Of a DNA stretch of 64,000 nt, positions 24,331-36,756 are shown piece by piece. The notes under the pieces are model-generated. The model ran no database searches. It was not told where the DNA came from and saw nothing but the letters and a program-made list of their open reading frames with translations. The translations under genes and the position numbers were made by a program. The stretch is from Pisolithus tinctorius (lineage: Eukaryota; Basidiomycota; Agaricomycetes; Boletales; Pisolithaceae), in NCBI GenBank assembly GCA_024663395.1, contig JANFAH010000009.1, positions 1,240,001 to 1,304,000 of the forward strand, given 5' to 3'. Every line of letters starts with the position of its first letter. Within the stretch, counting starts at the first letter, position 1.

Positions 24331-27004
24331 TCACAGCTTCGCAATTCCACGGGATTCCAACCGTCGAGCCCTGTCCCTAAGCACACGCCTAAGCAACTTT
24401 CCACTGGGATTCTTCGGGATAGAATCAACGAATTCGACTCTAGCCAGTCGCTTGTACGCAGCTTTATGATCGGATACGTGCTGGTGGAATACGGTAAGAG
24501 TAAGTTAGCTGGCAAAGGCTGGTGGACGCACCTTGGCGATCGACCGTTTTATTTCGTGCCCAGCACTCGGATCTTGTGACCGCTTACTTGCTTCCTGACG
24601 GAGGACAACGAAGGCCACCGGAAGTTCCCCACTATACTCGTCTGGAATGCCTACAACGCATGTATCTTCGACATCAGGATGTCCGAGGATACAACCCTCG
24701 AGTTCCGCTGGAGCAACCGCGAATCCTCGTACTTTCAACATTTCCTAATATAACCGTCAGTATTGAAAGTCTGATATAATGCAGAATCGTAGCGAAAGAC
24801 CTTAATTCGGTCAAGCACAAATACCTCTCCGCGTTTATTCATTTTAACTTCATCCCCAGTGCGAAACCATCTGTGACACCGTTAGATGAGACAATACAGA
24901 AGACGTCCTCACTCGCCCGTTCACAAACGTTTCTCGAGTACTGCATGGAAACGTTAGTCGAGGAGCAATCATCATTTCAGCCCCCACGTACGCTTCTGGG
25001 TTTCCGGCATACCCGAGTGACAATGATGGCGTCCTTACGACAAGCTCACCAGGCTCATCGAAATTAGCGAGTGTGCCATCGCTCCTTTCAACCCTGGCAG
25101 TAATACCCGGCAGAAGCTGACCGCCACTTCCACTGGTGTCGCGCTTTTTGTCGACCGGGAAGGCTGTAATCACAGTACATGACTCCGTAGTCCCTAGAAT
25201 CATGGATACCACACGAAGTGTTTCGAATGAAGGCGAATAACGAACCGTAGCTTTGTCCGATGCTTGCATTGGGGAAGACTTCTATCAGCCTATCCATCAC
25301 TTCCCGAGAGAGCGGCGCCGCTCCGGAAGTTACGTATCGGACGTGCCCAAAATCATACTGTGAAACAGCAGGGTGCTATCGATCGGTCATTAGGTGGATT
25401 GCCTACCAAATATATGTGAACTGACCTTGCAAAACATGACAACTTGAGGAGGTACAAGCCTGTGAAGCGAAGGGGTTACGTCAGTGTGAATTTTAAAAAA
25501 AGTACTTCACTCACATAAGATGTGTAATGCGGTATTTGACAATGGTATCGAGGAAGTCCAAGAAATTAAATCGAGCAGTGGTGAGAACGACAGTCATCTG
25601 AGGTGTCTGTTAATTCCAAGTGACGGTGAGCAATAGACACCACGAACCCCACAAAATAAAATGTAGTGGGTCTTGGAAGCAAATGAGTGAAACAGTAAGC
25701 GTTCTAGTCAAAAAACATCACATTGAAAACCATGCCATAGATATCTGGGTGGGGTCAACAGAATTCCCATGCATAACGTAGCGGTAGACACTTACGATAC
25801 AGGGGTAAAACTATTCAGGAAAGTCCGTCAATATGTATCTCAAGACCTCATTAGCTGTAGATGAAAAACCCACCCGCACTGCAGACATCACCGGGCCGGA
25901 ATCTTTGGTCTTCCCATGGAATACGATCGTCATTTACTCTATTGTGTACAGCTAGTTGAATGATGTTGGCTATTGGGGCATAGTGAGGAATAGCAATGGG
26001 CTGTTCCGCGTTAACTCTCGTACTGGCAGTCCGTGGCGTCTACATTACCTTTGGCATGCCAGTAGTTCCGCTGGAGAAGTTGAGAAACGCGACCTTTGTC
26101 TTGCCTTCACCGGGATTTAAACGTCTCTCACGGAAACTGGGAAAGGTGGACAGCCCTTGATCGATCAAACCTCGCACAGTAGGGAATACTCCTTGAGTCG
26201 ACGGAGTGTTTGCGGTATCGAACAAGACGATGCGGTCCTCCGACAGTTTAGCGATGCGCGCAGCGGATCGTGCAACAGGTAGAACGTCCGGGTGGACAAC
26301 CAGCACTGATGCGTGTATGGCTTGCACCTGATATACCAGTTCATCTGAGGTGAAGGAAGGATTTGCACCACTGTACGATGGTGAAGTCCCCCAGACGAAG
26401 GATAACGACGGAGAACTCACGACATGACGGCCCCCAGCCTGTGAATAGCCCAGACAGCGACAAGATAGTCTGTGGCATTAAGATCAACGCTTGCCAGTGT
26501 GAGATGAGGTGATACATACCAAGATGATTCGGACTAAACACGAGGACTACGACACGACTCAGTACAAGTGTGCACGGGACGTTGTTCAGCTGAAAGTCTC
26601 ACCGACGTCATCCTCTTCTGCAAATGGACGTTAGAAAGTAGTCGCGATAAGATTGCATCCGCAACTACCACGTACTGATATTGAACATGATGTTCAACCC
26701 ATTTGCAAGGCCGAATGCTCTTGTACGCAACTACATATAGGACGTTAGCCTTTCTCGAACATAGCGCAGGTCTCTGGGCCACTGGTAACTGCCCGAGCTA
26801 GTTCTTCCATATCCAAGAACGAGTTCCGCTCACCTCCTCCAGTCCATGGGCTTCCCCAGTACGATCCTCAATGATCCATGGCACATCAAATTCATGGTTC
26901 CGAACAGGCCTCGAGCTGTGCTGATAGTCTAATACAAACTGTACGAGCGTCAGGTCATCTGGAATAGGGGGAAGGATCCCCGAAGGGGACTCGAGTTCAG
27001 CCAT
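24331..27004 (-). CDS. Acyl-CoA ligase (4-coumarate-CoA ligase-like), copy B, peroxisomal
   Basis: This is the duplicate of the ligase at 19746-22378, with the same exon plan and no stop or frame break that I can find. The start is MAELESPSGILPPIPDDLT at 27004. Key blocks are kept: NFSSGTTGMPK (Arg to Met beside the phosphate loop compared with copy A), GQSYGTTESC, FVNGWFRTGDEV (Leu to Phe), LKVRGFAVAPAEL, and the C-terminal GIAKL peroxisomal signal. Intron 1 is about 33 bp longer than in copy A and would be open into TRSWIWKN if unspliced. The GC-AG intron is conserved (24871-24916). Copy B keeps the complete divergent promoter shared with the gene at 27811, so it may be the better-regulated copy. 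Substrate is unknown. Confidence 0.88.
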
Positions 27005-27810
27005 TCGTCAGATCTCCGACAGAGAGTTTTGTTCAAAGCACGAGCGTCGCGACGAATCGGCGGGACGAGTCTGGGCGCGCTTATCGATTTTACGTCTTCA
27101 GTATTCTTCGACATGTCGTGGAAAAGAGCGCCGAAGACACTTTTTGAGTTCGCAAGCAATTCACGCGACAAGCTCGCTGGCACAGCTCGTACAGTAACCG
27201 CAGGCACCGTCTTGCCAGATATCACCCTGCGCCGAGTTCGCAGGCAAAATTTCAACGATATTCGACGAGTGGCTAACGACGCACACCACATTGGACGGTG
27301 ACACTGGTGACCACTTGACTGCGACCGCACGGCAACATTGGAACCACGACTCTTCCTAACGTTCGCTCCTTCATGGTGACGGTAATTGAAAATTGAAATC
27401 GAGCCATTCGTCTCACAACATAACTTGTCTGTACGGTTCTCTCACCAGATGTCTATGCAACGGGATCCACAAAACGCAAAACGCCTGCGCAAGGCTCATA
27501 AATGGCATACTAGGTAAGTCGCAGTGTTCTCAAGTGGATCTCGGTGGAAGTGCGCATATAGTAAAATCTGGGCGCGGCCGCAAACGGTGATCTTGCGCAT
27601 ACGCATTATTGTGGAGTCAGTGACGGTGAATCGTACGACCGTGGCAGCGGGAATGAAGGTGACACCAGCTGGTTCGAGCAAGGCTATACTTCAAGGCGTG
27701 GATTATATACGAAGAATATATAGCGGATCCCTTGACAATCCCCTTTTCACCTTCCGATCCCATTGCCCGCCCTTCCTAGCCTTACCCAGCTTTGCACCTC
27801 GCACCGACCC
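27005..27810. promoter_or_regulatory. Divergent promoter between ligase copy B and the gene at 27811
   Basis: This 0.8-kb spacer separates two genes transcribed away from each other. On the plus side a TATATA at 27717-27722 lies about 90 bp before the ATG at 27811. The paired arrangement is preserved in the duplicate, where its plus-strand gene is truncated. The genes may be co-regulated; this is inference from layout only. Confidence 0.45.
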
Positions 27811-28688
27811 ATGTCTAACGAGCGACGGTACGTCGACCTCCTCTTCCGGGCATCAAAAAAGTTCGCCAGCTGGGATCCGGAGAAACACTTTGAGGTCGGC
27901 GATTGGGGTAGACTTACCACTGGACGTCCGTTCTGGGCATTTTGGCGGCCCAAACGTTGCGTGTTTGTGAAGGAAGGAAATATATACCAGGACAAGATTG
28001 CAGAGAAGTATGGCATTCCGCTCCCAAAAGTTCTCGGAGAGGAGAATCCTAATGAATTGACCTGGGTCACGTCCCTAAATGTGCGAGACATGGACGTTTC
28101 TACGAGTATGGGGAAGTACGTCTTTTCTTATGTTACCTGTCACGCGAGGAGGGTGTCGTAACTTAGACTTTCTCTCTCGGCAGGCAGACGCCCGAGCTAG
28201 CAGAATGCTCCGTGAAAGTAGGATTTCAATTCGTATCCGGAGGTGGAGAGGCAGCGGTCCTTCTCATGGTCAACGATTCAGTGACCACGATAGACCCTGC
28301 TACCAGTCTCCGCCAGCTTCTTGGAGAGGAAGCGCTCCGTGATCGGGTTGTCGTTTCGGAAGCACACCGCTGTGCTTCTTACGCATCCTACCTAGCTTCT
28401 TCGAAAACAAAAGACGTCGTCATCGGGCTGAGTTCCAAGGCGTCGGAAGGCTCTTCGTCCACACAGGCGTATCCTAGATGGGTGCGGACTAATAAGACAG
28501 GATATTTCAAGGGGAAAGCGGACAATAGTAGTGAACGGAAGTATTATCCGCTCTACAAACTAGTCTCGGTGAAAGCCGCTGGCGGAAATACAGGCCGGCA
28601 TTCGCTTGACAGTACTATGAATGGCGAGGTACCACCGGAGGTCCTACCTCTGCCTGATGCCCTCCCCCTATGGATGTCCAGCACATGA
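27811..28688 (+). CDS. Uncharacterised protein, weakly gasdermin-like N-terminus
   Basis: Two exons, 27811-28115 and 28184-28688, close in frame to 269 aa (an upstream in-frame ATG at 27763 is possible, but the copy at 23215 supports 27811). I know similar uncharacterised proteins from mushrooms but no proven function. Visible features: an amphipathic, basic N-terminus (YVDLLFRASKKFASW), a Trp-rich block FWAFWRPKRCVF, then KEGNIYQDK and an aliphatic block AECSVKVGFQFVSGGGEAAV. A conserved-looking SEAHRCASYASYL follows, and the tail is Pro-rich. The order basic helix, then FW..xRPK, then GDI-like strand loosely recalls the pore-forming N-domain of gasdermins, but the resemblance is weak and unverified. 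No signal peptide or membrane segment is seen. It is divergently paired with the ligase. Confidence 0.75.
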
Positions 28689-29014
28689 TGTGATCCCTCT
28701 GGTCTCCCAGATCCACTATACATACCACATTTCGCTACTATTGCATCACTTTTACGGACACCGAAGTACAGCTCACCTGTTGTACACACGTATGCTATGG
28801 GGAAGTTGGAGACTGAAATACCAATAGCGTATCCCACTACGCGCAGAGAAGGGTGTCGTGGGGACTCGACACACAGGACACAAGGATGGCAATCGCATTT
28901 GCCATTATTTTTTTCAGGGTTGGTGGAATGATTACCAATTTCCTGGTTCAATAGCATAAAATAACCGCAATGAAATTGCAAAAAGCCCAACGAGACGGTA
29001 TCAGCTGACGTTAA
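28689..29014. other. Short convergent spacer
   Basis: This 326-bp spacer lies between two genes ending toward each other. It should hold both 3' untranslated regions. An A/T-rich stretch near 28900 (ccattatttttttcag) is the only visible feature; nothing coding is supported. Confidence 0.5.
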
Positions 29015-31424
29015 TCAGAGTCTCGAAGGTACTTCGGATTCCTTAAGTATATCGTCCTCTCCGTCTTTCTCCGTTCTTCGTTGTCTTGCGATCGCCAGTC
29101 GTGTTCGATGAGCCCACTTGACACGTCGTTCGTTCCACCAGCGCACAGCAAATTCTTTTTCCGCATCACCAACGTTATTTATAATCTCCTGAAACAGCAC
29201 CTCTAGAAGCTCGTCGCGCTTAATATCGTCATTTTCGACACCTTCGATGATGCCGTCCACTTCAAACAGCGCGCGCGATAGCAGATCCAGAGGCAGAGAT
29301 GACACGCTGGACACGAGAGCTAGATACAATCGGTGCACCCGGTCTTCGTCAAATGCCGGTGAAGATGCCCTGCATGCTGTTAACAGCGAATCGATGCAAA
29401 ACCAGGCGAGCGCATGATCGCCAGATGCCGAGGCACTCTTGACCAGCGCAGCAAAGGCGAGGCGTAGCTGCGAGGTGTTGAGCCTGTCTTTCGCTGAATT
29501 CTGTACAAAGAATTTGGTGAGAACTCAACAAATCGGCTATAGATACTCTCACCTCAATAAGACACCGCGTATAAAATGGGACCATGATCGCAGGGGACAT
29601 AGCCCTTCCTGGTTGACACTCGGCACCACTGGGCGACGTAGAACCGGTGACCTGAGTATGATGATAGTGAGAAAATATTGCTAACACCACACTATGTGCG
29701 GCTTCGAATACGTCATGGTAACGCGCATCATCCAAATGTCTGATGGAAACCATGATTAGTTTAAGGGGTTGCGGAACGTGATATTCGCCATCTTACGGTG
29801 AGCAGAAAGGTAAGACGTAAGTTTCAATGCCCGACGTTGTAAGGACGGGTATGAGCTGTTCAATAGCGGACAGCGCGAACGCTTTCTTTGCCCTCTGGAC
29901 GGGATGCGACAGGTCATACTCGTTAGACCACGACTCTTCACATAACTGTTGCACGAGGTGCTCGCTTTCAGCTTTGTGACCCGCCAAAACGTCAAGCGCA
30001 AGATAGAAAGCCCGCTTCAGTTCGGGGAATGCGCTATGTCCTGCACCACCAAATTTTTCGATCACAAAAGCAAGATGGTGGAGACTGCGCAGGACAGCAA
30101 GAGCAAGCGACGGTGCGGCATGACCGATTTCGGGAGGAACATAGACTACAGCCGAAAGACCAGCTTCGGCGATCATAATCGTCGAGAAAAGGAGAGTCTT
30201 GAGGATAGTCCAGATGGACTCGGTTAGTTTCCGTGTCTCAGGAGCTGCCAGGGTGGTGAGAATGGGCATTTGAAATGGGGGGACTGAAAGGGATACCTAT
30301 CGATTCCTCGGTCGCGCCTGCTAGGTCACTAGCCAGCCAGCCCAATTCTACGTTCCGAGAAATGGATTCCAGGCAAAGGAATGTCTCTTGGACACGCGGC
30401 AGGGCAAGTTTAGGTCGATGATCTACGAACAGCGTTATGCTCCTCGAGCATAGCCTGGATAACGAACCCATATTGGACATTGCAGATGACGAAGACACCT
30501 TGTGCACATCTTGGAAGGCAGGGGCTCCTTGCTAGTGGCACCGTACAAGTTGGGTATCACAGTGACGTGAGAGTACGAGAAGAACCTCACCTTTACATGA
30601 ATTTTATATTCGGGATGGTGTTCCGTGGATGATTTAAAAGAGGAGAGAAACATCCCAGACATGAATGACTTGTTGATCGTGTGGACCAACAAGGCCAACG
30701 TCTGCTGTGGGACGGTCAGCCGGTACATTCACCACAGTGGGTTAACTCACTTGTAAAGGTAACGCGACAAACTTCTCTGGCGGGACGGCCAGAAGTGCTT
30801 CGGCAGACGTTATCAATGACAGCGTAAGGGCATCTTCCTCTGGGATGAGAGTTCAAAGGCATGTCTCGAGGTATCAAGGGGATCCGCACCTCCGGCCTCC
30901 GTTTCAGGACGGAATTCCTTTCTCCATGAGTCCGATGAAGTGAACAGATCGATGACATCTGCAAAGGCGAGGACAATCTCGTCTTGGACCGAACTTTCCA
31001 CGTCGCGCTGTTTCGATGGCAGGCGCTTTAGAATGTCCTCGACACCCAATAGCAACCCGCTACAACAAGCTAGCCGCGTGATAGCATGACCCCCTTCGAG
31101 ACCTCTCAGAATTGCCACCAGCCAAGCGCTCAGCTGTACATTCAGGCTGGGCAGGAATACGCTGGGAGGTGCGTCCTTCAGCAAATGAAGTTTGGTATGC
31201 ACCGCATGTCGAAAGGATGTCTTGAGGGCGTCAAGCTTAGTGAGCGAAAACGGCCGGAACAACGGACTGCCGACGATGGTGGCCGCTAATGGGGTGGGCG
31301 CTGGCGATAGTCGTGCGAGGTAGTGAACGATGAGACCCTGGAGTGTCGACAGAGGAAGAGTGGGTGCCGATGCCCTGTGCAACGAGCTTAACAGCACGGA
31401 ATACCCTCCTTCAGTCGCTGACAT
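29015..31424 (-). CDS. PEX8: PEX8-like peroxin ending in a PTS1 signal
   Basis: Seven exons (31424-30890, 30839-30751, 30704-30591, 30531-30297, 30244-29797, 29739-29553, 29500-29015) close in frame to 697 aa. The protein is almost wholly alpha-helical and low in motifs, beginning MSATEGGYSVLLSSLHRAS. Typical blocks are LSTLQGLIVHYLARLSPAPT, LLVHTINKSFMSGMFLSSF and SLALAVLRSLHHLAFVIEKF. It ends KESEVPSRL, a PTS1-type tail. Length, helical repeat character and terminal SRL agree with fungal PEX8, the intraperoxisomal organiser of the docking and RING subcomplexes of the import machinery, which itself carries a PTS1. The assignment is from memory of the family, without a search; another peroxisomal helical protein is the alternative. 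Nearby AKL-tailed ligases fit a peroxisomal setting. Confidence 0.65.
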
Positions 31425-32862
31425 GGCTCGCGACCGTGAGTTGGCACCGGAAAAACACTACGGTCCGAGGCATTACTATTAGACGGTGCCGCGTATATTA
31501 CTCTTTTCCAAGTTCATACGAAGTCAGATCACTCATTTCACAATGTCCACTAACTGGTCTGGCATGGATGATTTTTGGTACATAAAGTACGGATTTTCTG
31601 CAGCTTATGGCCCGAACATTTCACAGTTACCCGTTCAACGCAGTTGATTGGAAAACTGGTGACCCTGTCATTTCATGCGTCCATGTTGTGCTGTTCTTTA
31701 TTACATCCGACAACAGCGATGGTCATTGCGAGGACAACTTGGTGCCTGTTTGCATGCTTCGACGACTGATGACTGGTCTCGTCGTCAAGGAAAAAAAAGA
31801 AAATGCCACAGTATGTGTGAGACAATAATGCAGGCCTGACGAGTCTCGTGGATTTTAGAAGTCGAGAACTATTAGCAGGAGTCTGCACACGTTGTGTACT
31901 ACGAATGCCGGTGAAGATGGAGATCGATCCTGGAATTCAAGGCCCCCACGTGGACGAGGTGCGAGTCCTTCGAACTACACGTTTCCGGGACTACTTGGCC
32001 GTTGGTCGACTTTCCGGTCTCAGGAGACACGGACGGAAGAACGACGATGGGAACCGCGGACTTACAAACATGCCGTAGGACCCTCAAGTCAGGCTAAATA
32101 AGTTCCCTGTGTGTGTCAGTAGGAGGAGGGCTGTTGCGTTCGCGGGTTGCACAGACGAATATCAACGAGCGCGAGTCGATCTGTGAAGAGGTCGAGTTAC
32201 TTGGCTATCTAGCGACGACCGGCTATTACGGATTCATCCGTCAGTCAATGGATGACAGCAGAGAGATGGCGGGTATGCTGCCACTGGCATTTGATACCGC
32301 TCCTGAACAGAGTCTCCGAACTATGCGGGGGGGGAGTCTCGAGCCGGGCCGGGTATTTTCTCCGTATAAAGAAATAAAATAAAAAACGGAAATAGGCGCC
32401 GGGTACTGCCGAGGGAGTTCTCACGGCTAGATATGACCTCACATCAGGTGTCGTGCCTTGGGCGGGGATATTTTGAATTTCCGCCATTTTGTAGTGTATA
32501 TATCTGGGATATTACCTAATGAGGGGTTCACGAGGTCTTTGTGAGAATCCGTTCGCATTTTGCAAGCAGGTCTGAGTGCAGAGTCGTCGCTTCGCCCTCG
32601 CAGTCGTCACCGTCGCTGTCGTCGTCGTCGCCGTCGCCGTCATCGCTCCCGTCGCCGCAGAGCGTGTCGCTGCCGTTGTCGGTTGTTTTCGGTGTTGTCA
32701 GGGTGTCCTTCTGGGCTGGCTTGGTTGATCCCCTCCCCCCCCTTCTCCCCCCCCTCACACCGCTAATATCACCCACCCTACTCCTCCCCCACCATCTGTC
32801 TACACACTTCTCGCTCCCAGAAAATTCCTATACCCGCACTCTGACTAGTACCACTTGCCGAC
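31425..32862. other. Intergenic with weak small open frames
   Basis: A plus-strand frame near 31892-32101 (containing SNYTFPGLLGRWSTFRSQET and ending VGPSSQAK) looks protein-like, and a short upstream frame at 31607 (MARTFHSYPFNAVDWKTG) might belong with it, but I cannot join them convincingly. A minus-strand frame at 32487-32245 is also unsupported. The last 300 bases are C/T- and CG-repeat-rich and probably promoter or 5' leader of the next gene. Confidence 0.35.
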
Positions 32863-34324
32863 ATGTCACGTAGCCCGGTTGCGCCGTGGCCGGCCCAAAC
32901 ACCACCTCCATCGTCATACCTCAGATTAGAGAGAGACGCTAATCCACTAGGTCCTGCTCCGCCTCCCCTACCTAGACAAGATGGAACAACCATCTCTGAT
33001 TCCGCTGCCGTAGGTGTGTCTCATTTCTCCTCCGGCGCGATCCGTTATACGTTGGTTGACGCGCCTGAACTCGTATCTCTCTCGTTGACATGGTCGTTCA
33101 GAAGCAGCAAAAGTTAATTGCCAGCTCTATGCCAACAACAACAACGTCACATGCTTTCCCACCGCCGGGGATCAGGTGTATCAGCACCAATGGGCCGCCG
33201 TCGTCTGTCGGTCCACTTCGCTTCCCATCCGTTCTTTCATATACTCATTCCCCCCACAGGGAACAGCCGACGACCGCAACTCACTTATACTAACCTCGTC
33301 AATCTCTACCTCGTCAACGCTGACACTCAAGAACCGCTGTTCACCATTACCGACGTGCAAAATCCAATAGGTACAGCTGGAGAGTACAACGTACTCGTCA
33401 ACGACAGTTGGTTTGGTACCACTGGCGCGACTTGGCAGCCTGGCCAAAACTTGACATACCCCTTTTTTTGGATTGTGACCAGCAACGAAGATGGTCTCGA
33501 TGGCTCCCAAACAACTAATCCGACATTCCTCGCAGTCCGTACGTGCAAAAATCTCTCTATCATTTCCCCGTTCCATCTAAAACAACCTCATGCTAGAAAC
33601 GACATATGCCGATTCCGTTGTGTCAACTATGCTTTCGTCTTCTGCTTCGCTATCTTCTGTGTCTGCTCAGTCAACACTCTCCGTTCATTCGTCGTTATCC
33701 ACTGCCTCCATCGCTTCCGAAAGCCAAGCCGGAATCGCAAGCCCTTCTTCTAGTGTTCAGCCACAGCAGGACAATTCTGTTTTTCCTCACTGGGCAATTG
33801 CAGTCATCGTCGTCCTCGGATTCTTGGCTATCGTTGCAGGTGGTATTTTGGTTTGGCTAATACTCCGACGTATACGAAGACGGACTGTACAATCGAATCG
33901 TGGGTCTATGGGCTCCGCTTCCCCCATGATGGCAGATGCTCATCACCAGCAATCGCCCAACCTTCCTCTGTTAGTAGCCGCCGGCGCTGCTGGTGGTGCA
34001 CTTGGCCGATCCTCTTCAGAACACCAACGTCCCCCTTCTGTCGTTTCCCCAGACGGTGCATCGGAAGTATCGAGAGCCCACTCCGCAGGGGACTCAGGTC
34101 CCTTCTCGGGCGCAGACGCGGCGATCATGGCGGATGCATTCCGGAAGGCCCTGCGAAAACCCGATTTCGCTGCAACACCCGTGGAGGAAAATGATGACGG
34201 AAAGGACGATGTTATAAATCGTGAACTGGCAGAAGAAGGCAGGGACATTCGCAGCGTGGGTTCATCGCGAGGAGTTAGAGTGGAAACCTTGAGTGAAACT
34301 GGTGATAGAGCGCAAGATCACTAG
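32863..34324 (+). CDS. Single-pass membrane protein with Ser-rich stalk
   Basis: Four exons fit: 32863-33013, 33102-33206, 33260-33538 and 33597-34324, about 420 aa. The lumenal part has NCQLYANNNNVTCFPTAGDQ, VYQHQWAAVVWNSRRPQLTY and VNDSWFGTTGATWQPGQNLT, with two cysteines and glycosylation sites. A Ser-rich stalk precedes one membrane helix (WAIAVIVVLGFLAIVAGGIL) followed by basic LRRIRRRT. The cytosolic tail has conserved GPFSGADAAIMADAFRKALR and LAEEGRDIRSVGSSRGVRV. I recognise this as an agaricomycete family of unknown function with the general build of a wall or surface sensor. The weak point is the N-terminus: the model starts MSRSPVAPWPAQ and has no obvious signal peptide, so the first exon may be wrong. 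Confidence 0.75.
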
Positions 34325-36756
34325 GTTTCCTGTACGCGTCTCTGCTTTTTATTTTATTTGAAGATCGGTTCTCATAACTACCTGTCCGGATACCTCGTCT
34401 GCTTTGTTGCAGTCCCCCTCCCTCCACGCCCATCCATCATGTTGTTGCATTTCCCCTGACGTGTAGTGGTATTACACCTGCTTCTCGCATTCTGACCCCT
34501 TTCGTCCCTTTTTCCCCCCAGCAGCCACTTTTCCACACTTTCGATGACGACAACCCCCTTCGACCGTTGCAAGGTTCCCTTCTCCCCCTTTACTTTCTCG
34601 CTCGTTCTCGGTAATTTCGTGACAGCATCCCCTTGACTTCTTCGCTACGCGGATGGGGCGCTTTTGATTCTAGTTTGCTCAACCAGTTTTCAAGTAACTT
34701 GTTTACATATATCCAACACCCTCTCAAGTCACCCACGTTCATTCCTCCCAGGCATGTTGTCCTTCCTCCCCTCCACACATTCTCGGACAGTCTGCGCATG
34801 TCTCATTGAAACCACATGCCATGATGTCTGTCCCCCAGTGCCGATGGTACCCCATCTAATCCGCTCCTTACCTCACCCACTATCTATCTCCAACGTGGCC
34901 ACGTATCAACCTCTCCTCCCACGGACAACGGCTACCTGCTGGGAGGTATGGACGCGAACTGTTTTCTAGTTTACTTTTTTCTTCATACAAGTACGGCGCC
35001 TGGGATACCATACGACCACGTAGCGGGTTTAATGACAGATAACGATTTGACGGATACTTGATAGACAGTTCATCGTACAGCCAAGTTGTATGAGTAAGGC
35101 TAAAGACTGATACGACGTCTGGGATTGGTTGACGCGAAAACGGGACCGAATTCATCGGTGAACGTCAAGTTTTACGGTCAGCTATGTCCGCGATCCCAAG
35201 GTCGCCTCCTCGGGGACAGCGTGCAGTCACCAGGAGACCATTCGGAAGGGCTGGCTGTGCTACCGTGATGACCCCAAAATCTACTGCGGGAAAGCCACGC
35301 CGAAGAACAGACAGCACTTAGGTGACCAATTTGTCAATTTTTATGATCGCGGAGGGGACACGGGCGGTGCCTACACGACATGATGCAATTGCACCGTCAT
35401 ATTAAACGACCTAAGCGGAACCTCCGGCCTGTGTGGTAAGGGCCCTTCATATCCTTCAAGTTGGAACTGATTCAAGGACAGTCCCCGTTCATTACGCCGG
35501 CGCCGTGTACGCTCAATCCCCACGAGGCACGGCCAAACGGGTGGAATGTTTACATATGAGCATCGTTTACTGTTCAGGGCAGGGTCCGCTGGGAAGGCTG
35601 AGGGACTTGCCCTTCAAGATTCGAATGGAAGAGAGCGAGGGGGTGACTTCTTATGAACGCCAAGGCGTAGCCACAGGGTCCCAGGTCAGAGTGGGTGATT
35701 GGTTCCTCAAAATCTTCTGCACTTTGACTGAAGTATTCTCATCAGATTGCCTGCCGTTTTTTGAGCCACATCTCCTGGGCGCAATAGACGTACCCATAAC
35801 CAGTACTTGGTTCTCCTCGCCTGTGCAATCTTGTAGCTGAAAGAGATGGCAGATCCTACTCGGAAGGGTCTGCGTGAGTCTAGCCCAGTTGAACCACAGA
35901 CGGCCAATCTCTACCTATAGACTTTTTCAGTGCATCTTTGCTATACTATACATACCTTAAATCGACATCGATGTTTCCAAGAATGGAGTTTTTCGAGGGA
36001 TATTGGAATCACGCAAAGTCAAGAAAATTAGGTAGAAAACGCGTGCATGAAACACGTGCCTTTCTTCTCTTTACCGTTTGAAAATAGAAAAAAAGGGGTA
36101 GGGGGCAGACATCGACCCATCGACATCTGACATCCACTGGCAAATCCGACGTTGCGTACTTGTCGCACGAGTGAGAGAAGCTGTCCGTACTTACTGGATA
36201 GAATGGAATGGACCTCGAAGTGGCTCGTTGTGGTACATAAGCGCGCTTTTCTTATTGATTTAATAATAATAAGACGCACGTCGCAAAAACCACCACCTTG
36301 ATTTGTTTTTTTGGGGGGTGAGGCCGAAAATCCACTTGTCGTCCGCGGTATATGTAGTTGCGCTGGTCACCGGTCACTGATTGGCGGACGAACGTTTTTC
36401 TGTATCGCGTGTTTGCCATCGTCAGGCTCGTAGTCTGTAGTGGTACGCACGCCTTGGTGTCAATGGTCGACAACGCCCGAGCATACAGAGGCCGTGATCC
36501 TTTCTCCCATCTCTTGCTCTTCACTTGGATGCATAGATCATAGAAAGAGAAGAAAAAAGGCGGGGAATATTTGCTGACAGCACTAGTTACTTTGTCCCCG
36601 AGTTGGGCAGTGCGCAGTGCACTACAATGTGACCTTATGTGACATCACGCGTCACATTCACTAGTCTTCCCGTGACTACTAACTCTCTCCGTCGGACTCA
36701 CCAGGGGGTGACTATTAGCCTACTGACTGCATACAACCTGGGGAACGTCATTCCGG
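34325..36756. other. Intergenic, no gene recognised
   Basis: About 2.4 kb. The first 500 bases are pyrimidine-rich and probably the 3' untranslated region of the upstream gene. Open frames such as 35433-35840 show no domain and no splice continuity. The final part should hold the promoter of the helicase gene at 36757. Confidence 0.5.

Larger units (their letters stand above)
19024..27930. repeat. Tandem segmental duplication carrying the acyl-CoA ligase
   Basis: Two diverged copies lie head to tail: about 19024-23334 and 23335-27930. Each contains the first exons of the PPPDE gene, a whole ligase gene, its upstream region and the start of the gene at 27811. At the junction near 23334 the coding sequence of the right-hand gene (ending GRLATGRPG) runs straight into PPPDE intron/exon-5 sequence (gaaagccg), so both flanking genes were cut. 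Only the right-hand unknown gene and the left-hand PPPDE gene remain whole. Copies differ by scattered substitutions, small indels and a 289-bp insertion at 23760. Confidence 0.9.

Noticed and set aside
33118..33753. Open frame of 211 codons in the membrane-protein gene
   Set aside because: Only its middle part is real exon; its ends run through introns, and the spliced model continues in other frames to the membrane helix.
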